A DNA stretch of 64,000 bases. Origin: Novosphingobium subterraneum (GTDB taxonomy: Bacteria > Pseudomonadota > Alphaproteobacteria > Sphingomonadales > Sphingomonadaceae). The notes below the pieces were generated by a model, which was not told the DNA's origin, made no database searches, and saw only the letters and a program-made list of their open reading frames with translations. Position numbers and translations under genes: made by a program. Positions 8,759-17,362 of the stretch are shown piece by piece (positions within the stretch are counted from its first letter, which is position 1; every line of letters begins with the position of its first letter). The stretch covers positions 186,001 through 250,000 of the forward strand of contig NZ_JRVC01000001.1 of assembly GCF_000807925.1 (NCBI RefSeq). The letters are read 5' to 3'.

Positions 8759-9249
8759 TCAGATGATCATTACATATGCGGCCCCGAGGACGGAGCAGAC
8801 GCCGAGCACCGGCAGCATGCCGGCCTTGAACCGGAACATGGCGAGGATCGCACCCACCGCCAGCGCTAACGCGGGCCAGTCGACGGACGTCAGGACTGGG
8901 AGATCGATGGCGCCGGCCGCGAACGGCACTTCGCGGACTTGCCCGAACAAGGTGTGAATCCCGAACCAGACTGCCAGATTGAGAATGACACCCACCACTG
9001 CGGCGGTGATCGCCGAAAGCGCGGCCGACAATGCGCGGTTGCCGCGCAGGCGTTCGATGAACGGCGCGCCGGCGAAGATCCACAGGAAGCAGGGCAGGAA
9101 AGTGACCCAGGTGGTGAGAATCGCGCCCAACGTCGCGGCGATGAGCGGCGGCAGTCCGGTGGCCTCGCGGAAGGCTGCCAGAAAGCCGACGAACTGCGTC
9201 ACCATGATCAGCGGCCCGGGCGTGGTCTCGGCCATGCCGAGCCCGTCGA
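8759..9249 (-). pseudogene. chrA: Chromate transporter ChrA, C-terminal part only
   Basis: About 163 codons with several membrane helices, beginning at the ChrA motif GLGMAETTPGPLIMVTQFVGF and running to the natural C-terminus. ChrA proteins are usually about 400 residues, so more than half is missing. The missing 5' part is replaced exactly at 9250 by the terminal inverted repeat of a Tn3-family element; the few extra codons upstream in the frame come from that repeat. Inactivated chromate efflux pump. The other half is not found elsewhere in the window. Confidence 0.88.
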
Positions 9250-10399
9250 GAGGGCATAGCGTGGGAGGTACGCCAAGCAACGCTAAGGACGAACAATACC
9301 GGAACGGCGTGCAAGGGCATCACCTGCGGAGGCCGATGATGCCCAGCTCTTGCCACATCCACGTAAAATCATAGGTAGCCATTGGCTCGCCGACCCCGGA
9401 TTTTGCTGCGCCATTCTCTATATATTTGAGCCAGTCGGCCACTTTCGCCCGGCCAGCCTTCGTGCGGGCCAGAGCGCGCGGCGTCTTGTTGCCAAGGGCA
9501 GGCACCGCTTCATCAAGCGTTTTGGTATATTCGCGTGTCAGCATATCATGAACGATGCGCTCCATTTCGTCCGGCGGGATATCGAGCGGCTCTTCCTGCG
9601 GAGCGCGGGCGGCGTCATCAGCCATGAACTGGGCCAGAGTCCGGATTTCGGTCATAGGTGTGCTCACGCAATCACCAAGCCATTCGCCCATTTGCGCAAT
9701 CGCTTTCTCCGCACGGGCGGCACTATTGACCTCAACGATCAGTTTGCGTCCCGCCAACTCGACATTGGCGAAGACGGGTGTGCCGTCCTCCATGGTCGTC
9801 ACAAAAGCCTGCCCGCCTTTGGCCGTTCGTGGTTTTCTCTCCTTCGTCACCGGCACCAGCCAGTTCCAGAATGTGTCGCTGGCAGGCTCCAGCCATTGTG
9901 CCGCGTTCAGCCTGCGAACCACGCTCTTGCCGATCACGCCCTTGGCCAGGGGGAAGACGATGCGGTGGAACACAAGATCATCGCCATCGGCGTTGACCAT
10001 ATCCGGCATGGTGCCAGGCATGGCTTTGCCCAGACAATCGAGCAGCCACATGTTCGTGAACATCGGGCCTGATGCCCGTAAAATAGCATCCCGGTCGGTC
10101 TGGTTTAGTTCGGAGGTGTCCTTTGCATCGTCCGCAAGCCGGCCAAACGCGTCGATCAGTTGTAGGGCGCCATCAGCGCTGAACGGCAACAGCGCGCCCG
10201 AGATGCCATGGCGACCGTTCACATCGACAACCCGTGCAGCGATCTTGTCCCAGTTGACGAGGGTCTGTGTCGCGCCGTGTTCGCGGACCGTGACTGGCGC
10301 AACATCCCGCAACAGATCACGCAAGGTCATCGACTGACCGGGGACGACCTCGCTAACCTCATAGAGCGACATCATCGTATCCCGCAGCGCGCGCATATA
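9250..10399. mobile_element. Left 1,150 bp of a Tn3-family transposon (truncated copy)
   Basis: Starts with the inverted repeat GAGGGCATAGCGTGGGAGGT and appears identical, base for base, to 38061-39210, the left part of the complete transposon further right. It ends at 10399, where the 38-bp end of a different Tn3-family transposon starts. So this copy inserted into chrA and was later cut by the second element; its tnpR, tnpA and right end are missing here. Same orientation as the complete copy. Confidence 0.95.
9320..10399 (-). pseudogene. Transposon passenger gene, 5'-truncated copy
   Basis: C-terminal about 360 residues of the 457-residue passenger protein encoded in full at 38131-39504, with no amino-acid difference seen over the shared part. 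The first ~98 codons were removed by the insertion of the transposon starting at 10400. An internal ATG could in principle start a shorter protein, but the promoter side is gone. Function of the full protein is unknown; see the intact copy. Confidence 0.9.
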
Positions 10400-10437
10400 G
10401 GGGTCGGTACACAGAACGGACCCAGATATACGCTAAG
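10400..10437 (+). repeat. Terminal inverted repeat, left end
   Basis: 38 bp, beginning GGGGTCGGTACACAGAACGG and ending ATATACGCTAAG. Pairs with 15273-15310. The tnpA stop codon (10433-10435) lies inside it. Confidence 0.92.
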
Positions 10438-13411
10438 GTTTTGCCGTGCCTTCGACGGCGCGCATCTGGCGAAGCGGTCTGAGCGCGGTGGATGGCGCAT
10501 CGGGATCGGTCCAGAGGTAATCGCCGGTGAGATTGATATGCTGCCAACCGAGCGGTGATAGGTGTTGCAGCAGGTCCGGCGGGACCGGCCGGCCGAGGTT
10601 GGCGAGATGCATCCGGGCGGCTTGCAGGTAGGTCGTGTTCCACAGGACGATGGCACCGGCGACGAGGTTCAGCGCGCTCGCCCGATGGCTTTGGGCTTGC
10701 AGCGCATGATCGCGGATACGGCCGATGCGATGGAAGAAGATGGCGCGTTTCAGGGCATTTTCCGCTTCTCCCTTGTTGAGTTCGCGGGTGGCGCGGCGAC
10801 GCTGTTCGGGCTGCTCGATCCAGTCGAGCGTGAACAGGGTACGCTCGACGCGACCGATCTCGCGCAACGCCAGTGCCAGGCCGTTGGCGCGTGGATAGGA
10901 GCCGAGCCGTTCCAGCATGATCGAGGCGCTGACGACGCCTGTGCGGATCGAGGTTCCCAGTCGCAGCACGTCGTCCCAGTGTGCCTCGATCAGACCTTCG
11001 TCGATGCGGCCCGCGACCAGCGGCGCAATATCGGGGCCGGGTTCGATGCCGTTAAACAGGTGCAAACGGCGTGCGGCGATATTCGGGATACGCGGCGCGA
11101 ACCGGAACCCAAGCAGATGACATAGCGCGAACACATGGTCGGAGACGCCCCCGCCATCGACGTGATGCTCTTCGATGTGCAGATCGGCGCCGTGGTGGAG
11201 CAGCCCGTCGAGCACCTGTGCCGCCTCGCTCGCCGAAGCGGAGATAACTGTGGAATGGAACGGCGCGTAGCGATCCGAGACGTGGCTGTAAAAGGAGACA
11301 GCCGGCTCTGTCCCCTTGTGCGGATTGACTGCGCCGGTTGCCTGGGCGCGGCGGTCGAGCGGAAAGTTCTGACCGTCTGAGCTGGACGAGGTGCCGGACC
11401 CGAACAGCGCGGCCAGCGGCGCGGTGTGTTGGGCGTCGACAAGCCGGGCGAGCGCGCGACCGTAGGTTTCCTCGCGCAGATGCCACGAGGCGAGCCAACC
11501 GAGTTGGCGCTGGGTCACGAGATTGCAGGCTTCCGCCATGCGCGTATGGCCCAGATTGGTGGCATCGGCGAGCACCGCCGTGAGGATCGCACGTGGTTCA
11601 TCCGCGGCACGGCCACTTTGCAGATGCGTGAAGCACTGGCTGAACCCGGTCCATCGATCGACTTCGGCAAGAAGGTCGGTGATGCGGATCGCGGGCAGAT
11701 GCGCATAGAGCGGCGCAAGGGCGGTATCGGATTCCTCGGGAGTAATCGCCTTCAAGGGCGAAATCCGCAGCCTGCCCAAGCTGAGCTGCACGTCTTCCAG
11801 CGCGTCCGTCTCCGCCTTTCGCTCGACCTCGGCCAATCGACGGGCGAGGCGGGCGCGTCGTTCGGCCAGCCAGATATCGGCCGTATCCGGTGCCGGTATC
11901 GGCAAGGGGCCGGCCGCGCGCATGTTGGCGAATACGGGGGCAGGAATGAGTTGCTGCTCGACAGCACGATAGCGTCGGCTTCCCTCGACCCACATGTCGC
12001 CGGCGCGAAGCCGGTCGCGAAGCTCGACCAGCACGCACAATTCATAGATCCTGCGATCGGGAATGCCGGTGCCGATCGCCCGACGCCAAGCTTGCCGGAT
12101 GAAGCCGACTGGCGTGCCTGCAGGCAATTTGCGCAGATGACCAAAATGAAGGTCGCGCATGATCGCGACCGCTCGCGCGAGCGCATGGCAGGCTGGCACC
12201 GCCCCGAATGTGAACGAGGCGATGAACGAGGGACCGACCTGTCGGAGGACGGGGTAATTGGTCGCGGCGACCGCGACGGGATCGACCGAATCGGGGCGGA
12301 TCAGCTTGCGGGCTTCATCGACCTCGCGGCCGAGATCATTCCATCCGATCGCTGCCTCGACCGCAGCGCCGATATCGCCACCTGATATCTTGGCGGCGAG
12401 CAAGGCAGCGCCGAGTTGGGCAAGCAGCCGGATTTTGCCGTTGATGGTGCGCCGGTTGCGCTTGAGTGTCGTGTCCGCGCTGTTCTGTTCGCGCCGGAAC
12501 ATCTGCCCAAGCAGGCGATCGAACATCAGCACCGCATCGTCGGTGAGGGTAACGATGGTTTCGAGGATGGTCGCCACCAATGTGGCGCGACGCCGCGTCG
12601 CTTGCAGCGTCCGAACATGTTGCGCGGTCAGCCGCACGCCTTCCTGGCACAGGCGTCGGAGGCGCTCGGGATGGACGCCTACGGCGATATCCGGATCGAT
12701 CCCGATGGCCCGAAGCAGTGTCAGTCGCTCGATGATGGCGGCGAATGTCTTTCGGCCGGGCTTGCCGGGTGACTGCCGCACCCAGGCCAGATCGCTCAAG
12801 TTCGTGCCTGTGTGGGGCAGGAGAAGCGCATCGAGCAGCCGGCGCTGTCGAGCATCGAGTCCTCGGGTCAGATGCTCGGCGACATGGCGTTCGGCATCGA
12901 GCAACGCCTGTGCGACCATCCGCTCGACCGAACTGATGCCCGGCACAATGATGCGCCGTCGCCGGCACTCATCCAGCATCACGCGCGCCAGCCTAGCCCC
13001 GCTGGTCGTCGTCAGCGCGATCGGCAGGAGCCATTCCTGCAACGTCGTTCGCAGCGGCCGACTGAGCGGCATGAAGCCGAATGCATCGCGCAGTGCATCG
13101 AGCTGTTCGTACCGGGTCGGGCCGCGCGTCGCGTAGTCGGCCAGCACCTCGGGTCCGACCTGCAATTGCTCTGCGACGAACGCGAGCGGCGTATCAGGGA
13201 TCAGTTCACCGGGTCGCAGGAAACGGCCAGGATAGCGCAGCGCGCAAAGCTGGATCGCGAAACCCAGCCGGTTATGCGGTCGCCTCCGGCGGACGATGAT
13301 GGCCAAGTCGTCCCGGCTCAATGTCCAGTGCTGGACGAGCAGGGTTTCGTCGTCGGGAAGCGCGAGCAACGCCGCGCGTTGCTCGTCCGACAGGACGGCG
13401 CGACGCGGCAT
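10433..13411 (-). CDS. tnpA: Tn3-family transposase TnpA (second transposon)
   Basis: About 992 residues, typical Tn3 transposase length. N-terminus MPRRAVLSDEQRAALLALP leads the DNA-binding region; the C-terminal DDE region has GTSSSSDGQNF and EEHHVDGGGVSDHVFALCH. In the second motif the family's usual HYTDTGG is changed to HHVDGGG, keeping the Asp. ATG at 13411 chosen; upstream in-frame residues overlap tnpR and are not family-like. The stop lies within the left terminal repeat. It follows tnpR by 4 bp, so both form one transcript. Confidence 0.93.
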   Translation of the reverse strand: MPRRAVLSDEQRAALLALPDDETLLVQHWTLSRDDLAIIVRRRRPHNRLGFAIQLCALRYPGRFLRPGELIPDTPLAFVAEQLQVGPEVLADYATRGPTRYEQLDALRDAFGFMPLSRPLRTTLQEWLLPIALTTTSGARLARVMLDECRRRRIIVPGISSVERMVAQALLDAERHVAEHLTRGLDARQRRLLDALLLPHTGTNLSDLAWVRQSPGKPGRKTFAAIIERLTLLRAIGIDPDIAVGVHPERLRRLCQEGVRLTAQHVRTLQATRRRATLVATILETIVTLTDDAVLMFDRLLGQMFRREQNSADTTLKRNRRTINGKIRLLAQLGAALLAAKISGGDIGAAVEAAIGWNDLGREVDEARKLIRPDSVDPVAVAATNYPVLRQVGPSFIASFTFGAVPACHALARAVAIMRDLHFGHLRKLPAGTPVGFIRQAWRRAIGTGIPDRRIYELCVLVELRDRLRAGDMWVEGSRRYRAVEQQLIPAPVFANMRAAGPLPIPAPDTADIWLAERRARLARRLAEVERKAETDALEDVQLSLGRLRISPLKAITPEESDTALAPLYAHLPAIRITDLLAEVDRWTGFSQCFTHLQSGRAADEPRAILTAVLADATNLGHTRMAEACNLVTQRQLGWLASWHLREETYGRALARLVDAQHTAPLAALFGSGTSSSSDGQNFPLDRRAQATGAVNPHKGTEPAVSFYSHVSDRYAPFHSTVISASASEAAQVLDGLLHHGADLHIEEHHVDGGGVSDHVFALCHLLGFRFAPRIPNIAARRLHLFNGIEPGPDIAPLVAGRIDEGLIEAHWDDVLRLGTSIRTGVVSASIMLERLGSYPRANGLALALREIGRVERTLFTLDWIEQPEQRRRATRELNKGEAENALKRAIFFHRIGRIRDHALQAQSHRASALNLVAGAIVLWNTTYLQAARMHLANLGRPVPPDLLQHLSPLGWQHINLTGDYLWTDPDAPSTALRPLRQMRAVEGTAKP

Positions 13412-13415
13412 CGGC

Positions 13416-14000
13416 TTAGACCTTGGCCGGTGCGGTCCAGCCGATCCGGGCAAGCGTGCCGAGAAGGGTCGAACGCGGCACCTTGAAGGTCCGGCAGACG
13501 GACGCCTTGCTGGCCCCGCCATCCAGCGCGGCGGTGATCCGCTCGAGCGTTTCGGCGTCGATCATCGGCGGGCGGCCACCTTGGCGTCCCCGGCGTTTGG
13601 CAGCAGCCAGTCCCGCCATCACCCGTTCGCGCGTGAGCGCACGCTCATATTGTGCCAATGCACCGAACAGCGAGAACAGCAATTCGCCGTGCGGCGTGGT
13701 CGTATCCATCTGCTCGGTCAGCGACCGGAACGCGATGCCGCGCGCCTTCAGATCGGTGACGATCGTCAGCAGGTGCGGCAGCGAGCGTCCGAGCCGGTCG
13801 AGCTTCCACACGATCAGTGTGTCGCCCGCGTTCAGATAGTCGAGGCAGGCTTTCAGGCCTGGTCGGTCGTCGCGCGCGCCGGATGCCTTGTCGGTATGGA
13901 GATGCCGATGATCGACCCCGGTTGCGACGAGCGCGTCCCGCTGGAGATCGACCGTTTGGCGGTCATCGGTCGTTGACACCCGCATATATCCGACCAGCAT
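13416..14000 (-). CDS. tnpR: Serine resolvase TnpR (second transposon)
   Basis: About 194 residues: VGYMRVST with catalytic Ser, KLDRLGRSLPHLL, and ALTRERVMAGLAAAKRRGRQGGRPP linking to a C-terminal helix-turn-helix (KASVCRTFKVPRSTLLGTL). Start at ATG 14000; a TTG three codons upstream is possible. Directly upstream is a strong dyad (14005-14059) expected of res. Transcribed just ahead of tnpA. Confidence 0.92.
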   Translation of the reverse strand: MLVGYMRVSTTDDRQTVDLQRDALVATGVDHRHLHTDKASGARDDRPGLKACLDYLNAGDTLIVWKLDRLGRSLPHLLTIVTDLKARGIAFRSLTEQMDTTTPHGELLFSLFGALAQYERALTRERVMAGLAAAKRRGRQGGRPPMIDAETLERITAALDGGASKASVCRTFKVPRSTLLGTLARIGWTAPAKV

Positions 14001-14004
14001 GTAC

Positions 14005-14059
14005 GACAAACCCTCGAAAGCATGTTTTCGAACACCCTATCAAAGCGACAGGGTTTGTC
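14005..14059. other. res site of second transposon
   Basis: A perfect 10-bp inverted repeat GACAAACCCT / AGGGTTTGTC forms the outer arms, with an inner TCGAAAG / TTTTCGAA pair between them. Its position directly 5' of tnpR matches Tn3-family res, the resolvase crossover and autoregulation site. Confidence 0.75.
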
Positions 14060-14133
14060 GATCGTTATGGGCTGAGGCGGGTATGGTTCGGCAAAAGCGC
14101 AGGTCCGGAGCGTCGCCTATCACCTGTTTGCCG

Positions 14134-14610
14134 TCACGCGTCTGCTGTCCGTATGGACGCAAGTAGAAGGCACGCTGATGCCGCAAGAAGCACCAGGTCC
14201 TTCAACAGGAACTGTCCGGTTCCGGCCGAAATCGCCGGGAACCCGCCAGCGGTCGGCTCGGCGACGCCAGGCGTGCTCAGGAAAAACGTCAGTGTCACGG
14301 CATAAGTCAGGCATGACATCGCCGCGCCGAGAGCGGAGGCCGTCTTGTTGAAAGCACCGATAATCAGCGCAGCGGCCGTCGCGAGCTCGACGGTGCCTAT
14401 AAAATAGCTTCCACCCTGCACCCCAAAAACGGCCGGAATCCAGCTCATGATCGGACTGTTCTTCATCAATGGCGCGATGCCCATCGCTTCATAGCTCGTG
14501 AATTTCATGCAACCGAACCAGAGAAAGATGACCACCAGCGCCCAGCGCAGCAACGCGAGAGACCCGCGAGAGCCGGTCGTCTTTTCAGCTATGTGTAATG
14601 TCGAAAACAT
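14134..14610 (-). CDS. DUF417/RclC-like membrane protein
   Basis: 158 residues with about four membrane helices. The pattern LLRWALVVIFLWFGCMKFTSYEAMGI, PLMKNSPIMSW and GSYFIGTVEL is that of the YkgB/RclC (DUF417) family, distantly related to DoxX. E. coli RclC belongs to a reactive-chlorine resistance regulon; the biochemical activity is not known. It is cargo of the second transposon and divergent from a cysteine-bearing MarR regulator with a shared operator-like palindrome between them, so regulation by redox or electrophile stress is a reasonable inference. Confidence 0.8.
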   Translation of the reverse strand: MFSTLHIAEKTTGSRGSLALLRWALVVIFLWFGCMKFTSYEAMGIAPLMKNSPIMSWIPAVFGVQGGSYFIGTVELATAAALIIGAFNKTASALGAAMSCLTYAVTLTFFLSTPGVAEPTAGGFPAISAGTGQFLLKDLVLLAASACLLLASIRTADA

Positions 14611-14667
14611 GGTGCCTCGCTTTCATCATGGCGCATGACCTGCCTTCATGCTTAGACAGGCGTGATA

Positions 14668-14682
14668 TATGCGCTGCGCATA
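14668..14682. promoter_or_regulatory. Palindromic operator between rclC-like and marR genes
   Basis: Perfect 15-bp palindrome TATGCGC-T-GCGCATA in the 104-bp divergent gap. Size and place fit a MarR-family binding site controlling both genes. No experiment supports it here. Confidence 0.6.
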
Positions 14683-14714
14683 CACTATACGCCGTCAATG
14701 AATGAGGCAACCCT

Positions 14715-15257
14715 TTGAACGTACTCTCGGACCGGCTCGTCAATCTGTTCGGCGCCCTCGCAGTGGGCATCACCGATCGAATTAAGAAGGCGGCATTCGA
14801 CCCGACGATACCCGGCGGTGGCGAAACCACCGCGGCGATCGTCGTCATCGGTCACGCGACCGGTCTTTCGATCGACGAATTAGGACGGGTGCTAGGCTTG
14901 TCCCACGCGGGGACGGTGCGGCTTGTCGATCGATTGGTTGCAGCCGGGTTCGCCGTTCGATCCAAAGCGCTACGGGACCGTCGTGCAGTAGCGCTGATGC
15001 TCACTGAGGCAGGCGAGACTCGCCTATCTGCGATCCTGCAACGAAGAAACGAGACTTTATCCGAAATCCTTAGCCATGTCTCGAATGCTGACCGCCTCGT
15101 GCTGGAACGTATTGCCGAGACAATACTTGCGCAGATGTCTGACGACGCTGTCTCGGCGCTGACGATATGCCGGCTCTGCGACGAGAGGCGATGCTACAAC
15201 TGTCCGATGGATGCCTTTGGAATGCTGGAGTCGTCGACGCATAGAGTCGACCCATAA
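14715..15257 (+). CDS. MarR-family regulator with C-terminal cysteine cluster
   Basis: About 180 residues starting at TTG. Winged-helix MarR fold: LSIDELGRVLGLSHAGTVRLVDRL recognition region, wing with KALRDRRAVALMLTEAGE. The C-terminus holds four cysteines, CRLCDERRCYNCPM, as in several MarR proteins that sense oxidants or metals through thiols. Divergent from the RclC-like gene and probably its repressor. Cargo of the transposon; ends 15 bp before the right terminal repeat. Confidence 0.85.
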   Translation: MNVLSDRLVNLFGALAVGITDRIKKAAFDPTIPGGGETTAAIVVIGHATGLSIDELGRVLGLSHAGTVRLVDRLVAAGFAVRSKALRDRRAVALMLTEAGETRLSAILQRRNETLSEILSHVSNADRLVLERIAETILAQMSDDAVSALTICRLCDERRCYNCPMDAFGMLESSTHRVDP

Positions 15258-15272
15258 GTGCGCGCAGAGACG

Positions 15273-15310
15273 CTTAGCGTATATCTGTGCCCGTTCTATG
15301 TCCTGACCCC
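15273..15310 (-). repeat. Terminal inverted repeat, right end
   Basis: 38 bp; its complement begins GGGGTCAGGACATAGAACGG and ends ATATACGCTAAG, matching the left end at 33 of 38 positions. Confidence 0.92.
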
Positions 15311-15534
15311 TGGTTGGAGATGCGGGGCGACTGCGCAAGATGCTCGCCTTCATCGACGCTGCGGAAAGCTTCGAGGAGCTGTCGGTGCCTCCGAACTTCG
15401 GATTGCATGAGCTGACAGGCGATCGGAAGGGGATCTGGTCGATGACGGTTACGAGAAACTGGCGGATGACCTTCGGTTTGAATGACGAAGGCGCGCTGAT
15501 CGATATGGATCTGGAGGATTATCATGGCGCTTAA
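15311..15534 (+). pseudogene. higB: HigB-type toxin, 5'-truncated
   Basis: The reading frame enters directly from the transposon end and continues as LRKMLAFIDAAES..., then the RelE/HigB core with TRNWRMTF and DLEDYH. HigB toxins are about 92 residues; roughly the first 25 are replaced by transposon sequence. An ATG at 15340 gives only 64 residues and lacks the first helix. HigB is a ribosome-dependent mRNA endonuclease; this fragment is probably inactive. Overlaps higA by 11 bp. Confidence 0.85.
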
Positions 15535-15826
15535 GATGCACCCGTCGCTCGCGGTCCACGTGGGGGACTGGCTGAAGACGGAAATCGTGGAGCCCGCGCA
15601 GGTCAGCGTGACGGCTTTGGCCGAGCATTTTGGTGTATCGAGGCAGGCATTGAGCACCTTGCTGAATGGCAATTCGAACCTGTCTGCCGATATGGCTATC
15701 CGGTTTGAGAAGGCCTTTGGCATCAAGGCCGACACGCTGTTGCGGATGCAGACGACCTATGAACTGGCCCAGGCTCGCAAGCACGAGCAGGATATAAAGG
15801 TCGAGAAACTCGCAACAGCTGCCTGA
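15524..15826 (+). CDS. higA: HigA-type antitoxin (Xre family)
   Basis: 100 residues with a Cro/C1-type helix-turn-helix (VTALAEHFGVSRQALSTLLNGNSNLSADMAIRFEKAF) typical of HigA, which binds HigB and represses the operon. Start ATG overlaps the end of the higB remnant, the usual higBA coupling. The gene is intact while its toxin is truncated, making it an orphan antitoxin; it may still act as a repressor or neutralise a HigB from elsewhere. Its own promoter has been replaced by the transposon end. Confidence 0.88.
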   Translation: MALKMHPSLAVHVGDWLKTEIVEPAQVSVTALAEHFGVSRQALSTLLNGNSNLSADMAIRFEKAFGIKADTLLRMQTTYELAQARKHEQDIKVEKLATAA

Positions 15827-16129
15827 CATCGCCAACATAACCGACATTCAATGGCAATTACCTGCCCCCTGAAACCCTCCGTTCGTTCATCAAACTACAA
15901 CATCGGCACCAACAACCGATCTTGGGGACGAAGCCGTTATTCCTCCCCGCATCGCCAAAACGTCGGTTTTCGACAAGAGCCGACTTACGCGCACCGGGCC
16001 AACCTCGTCGATTGGCATGGCCGTACGTAGGTGATGCAGTGCATCCCGCGGCGAGGACGAGTCATCAGGACTTACGCAATGCCCAGTGCCTTCGCCCTAG
16101 GGGCGGACCCAGCCCAACCATCTCGCGCT
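15827..16129. other. Intergenic, nothing recognised
   Basis: About 300 bp between higA and the convergent hydrolase gene. An 89-codon open frame on the plus strand here has no family-like composition and no good ribosome site, so I do not call it a gene. No clear terminator seen. Confidence 0.5.
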
Positions 16130-17029
16130 TCATCGTGCTAGACTGCGAACAAGATAGGTCTCGAGCTTCTTACGAAACGCAGGGTCATTAGCGCGAACCA
16201 CTTCATCGTGTCCCAAGCCCTCCAGTATCCACCACTCGCTTCCTGGCGGTGCTGCCCGGTACATGGCTTCAATCTCAGCGGGAGGAGTGTATGCGTCGAG
16301 CTCTCCCCCAACCACCATGACCGGAACGCGAACCTTGTTCATGGCTGCGAGGGGAGACAATTTATCCGGTCCAACTCCATAGCGTGGAATGGACTGATAG
16401 CTCAGCATCGGTTCGATTGCCACTGCCGGCAGGGTCCCGACGGCGGCTTCGATGCGATTGAAAATGGCCGTGCGAATGTCAGGGTAGACCGACATCATCA
16501 CAAGAGCGTCGACGTCGAGAGGGCCTCTGTCGCCAAGAACGCTGGCCGCACCGCCCAGAGAGAAACCGATTGCCCCCAGCTTGCTCGCGGGGTGCTGCTG
16601 CCTGAGCCACGCGAGTGCGGCATGGGCATCACGGGCTTCAAGATAGCCGAAACTTTTGCTTTGTGGACTGGATTGGCCATGTCCGCGCATATCGATGGAC
16701 AGCACGGAATAGCCTTCGCCTGCCAACCACGTTGCCATATCGAGCATATCTCGCCGATTGCCGCCGTTGCCGTGCAACAAGAGAATGGCCGGGGCGGTGG
16801 AATCGTCAGCCTTCCAGTAACTCGCAGCGATCTCGACCTGATCCGATGTCGTCAACCGGATTTCGGTGGCGGGCGCGGGGGCAGGTTCAACCGACGCGTT
16901 GGTCGCGCCAGTCATTGCCGAACCAACAACCCAGATGCCGGTAAGTCCGGCAATCAAAGCCAGCATCCCCATACAGCCCAATCGTGTTCGCCACGTTAGG
17001 AATGATCGCCTTCTTGCCTTTGAGGACAT
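16130..17029 (-). CDS. Membrane-anchored alpha/beta hydrolase
   Basis: About 299 residues. One N-terminal membrane segment (LGCMGMLALIAGLTGIWVVGS) after a basic start suggests a periplasmic enzyme held by a signal anchor. Then an alpha/beta hydrolase core: oxyanion motif LLLHGNGGN, nucleophile elbow GFSLGG, acid in GGELDAYTPP and the final His in GLGHDEV. Serine hydrolase or esterase; substrate unknown. ATG 17029 with GAAGG upstream preferred over TTG 17044. Not obviously linked to the hydrogenase operon, from which it is separated by over 300 bp. Confidence 0.83.
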   Translation of the reverse strand: MSSKARRRSFLTWRTRLGCMGMLALIAGLTGIWVVGSAMTGATNASVEPAPAPATEIRLTTSDQVEIAASYWKADDSTAPAILLLHGNGGNRRDMLDMATWLAGEGYSVLSIDMRGHGQSSPQSKSFGYLEARDAHAALAWLRQQHPASKLGAIGFSLGGAASVLGDRGPLDVDALVMMSVYPDIRTAIFNRIEAAVGTLPAVAIEPMLSYQSIPRYGVGPDKLSPLAAMNKVRVPVMVVGGELDAYTPPAEIEAMYRAAPPGSEWWILEGLGHDEVVRANDPAFRKKLETYLVRSLAR

Positions 17030-17362
17030 TTCAACCTTCGCCAAGGCTGGAATTTTCGAGGGTCTATCACAATATAATTCAAAGCTATGTTAATGTGACC
17101 GCTTTTGGCTTGTGTCCGGAAAATCCGGTTCCGGGATGCCAATTGCAATAGCTGCGGTTAGGGTTTGGCAGGCTGCTGCCGCCAACAGAGCCGTCGTTCC
17201 CGGTCTCAGAACCAACCGTTGAAACCGGACATAGATTCACGCGGCGGATCATGGGTGAAACAGGGCCGGTTTCGGACCGTCCGGTCTGGGCTCTAAAACT
17301 AAAGAAAGCCGCCATTCCTCGATAGGGCAAGATGACGATCTTAGTCCCGTGGGCAGTCCCGC
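17030..17362. other. Intergenic region between hydrolase and hypB
   Basis: About 330 bp holding the hydrolase promoter region and the end of the hydrogenase transcript. GC-rich inverted segments (CCGGTTTCGGACCGTCCGG, 17268-17286 area) could act in termination but lack a clear T-run. No gene seen; a 112-codon frame here is not convincing. Confidence 0.4.

Larger units (their letters stand above)
10400..15310. mobile_element. Complete Tn3-family transposon with RclC-like and MarR cargo (4,911 bp)
   Basis: Bounded by 38-bp inverted repeats (10400-10437 and 15273-15310) that both start GGGGTC and end ATATACGCTAAG, with five mismatches. Contains tnpA, tnpR, a res region, an RclC/DUF417-like membrane gene and a divergent MarR-type regulator. 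The left end interrupts another transposon and the right end interrupts higB. The flanking pentamers (atata / tggtt) do not match, so no 5-bp target duplication remains, which suggests a later deletion or recombination at one side. Confidence 0.92.

Noticed and set aside
15922..16191. 89-codon plus-strand frame after higA
   Set aside because: No ribosome site, no family-like pattern, and its end overlaps the hydrolase on the other strand.
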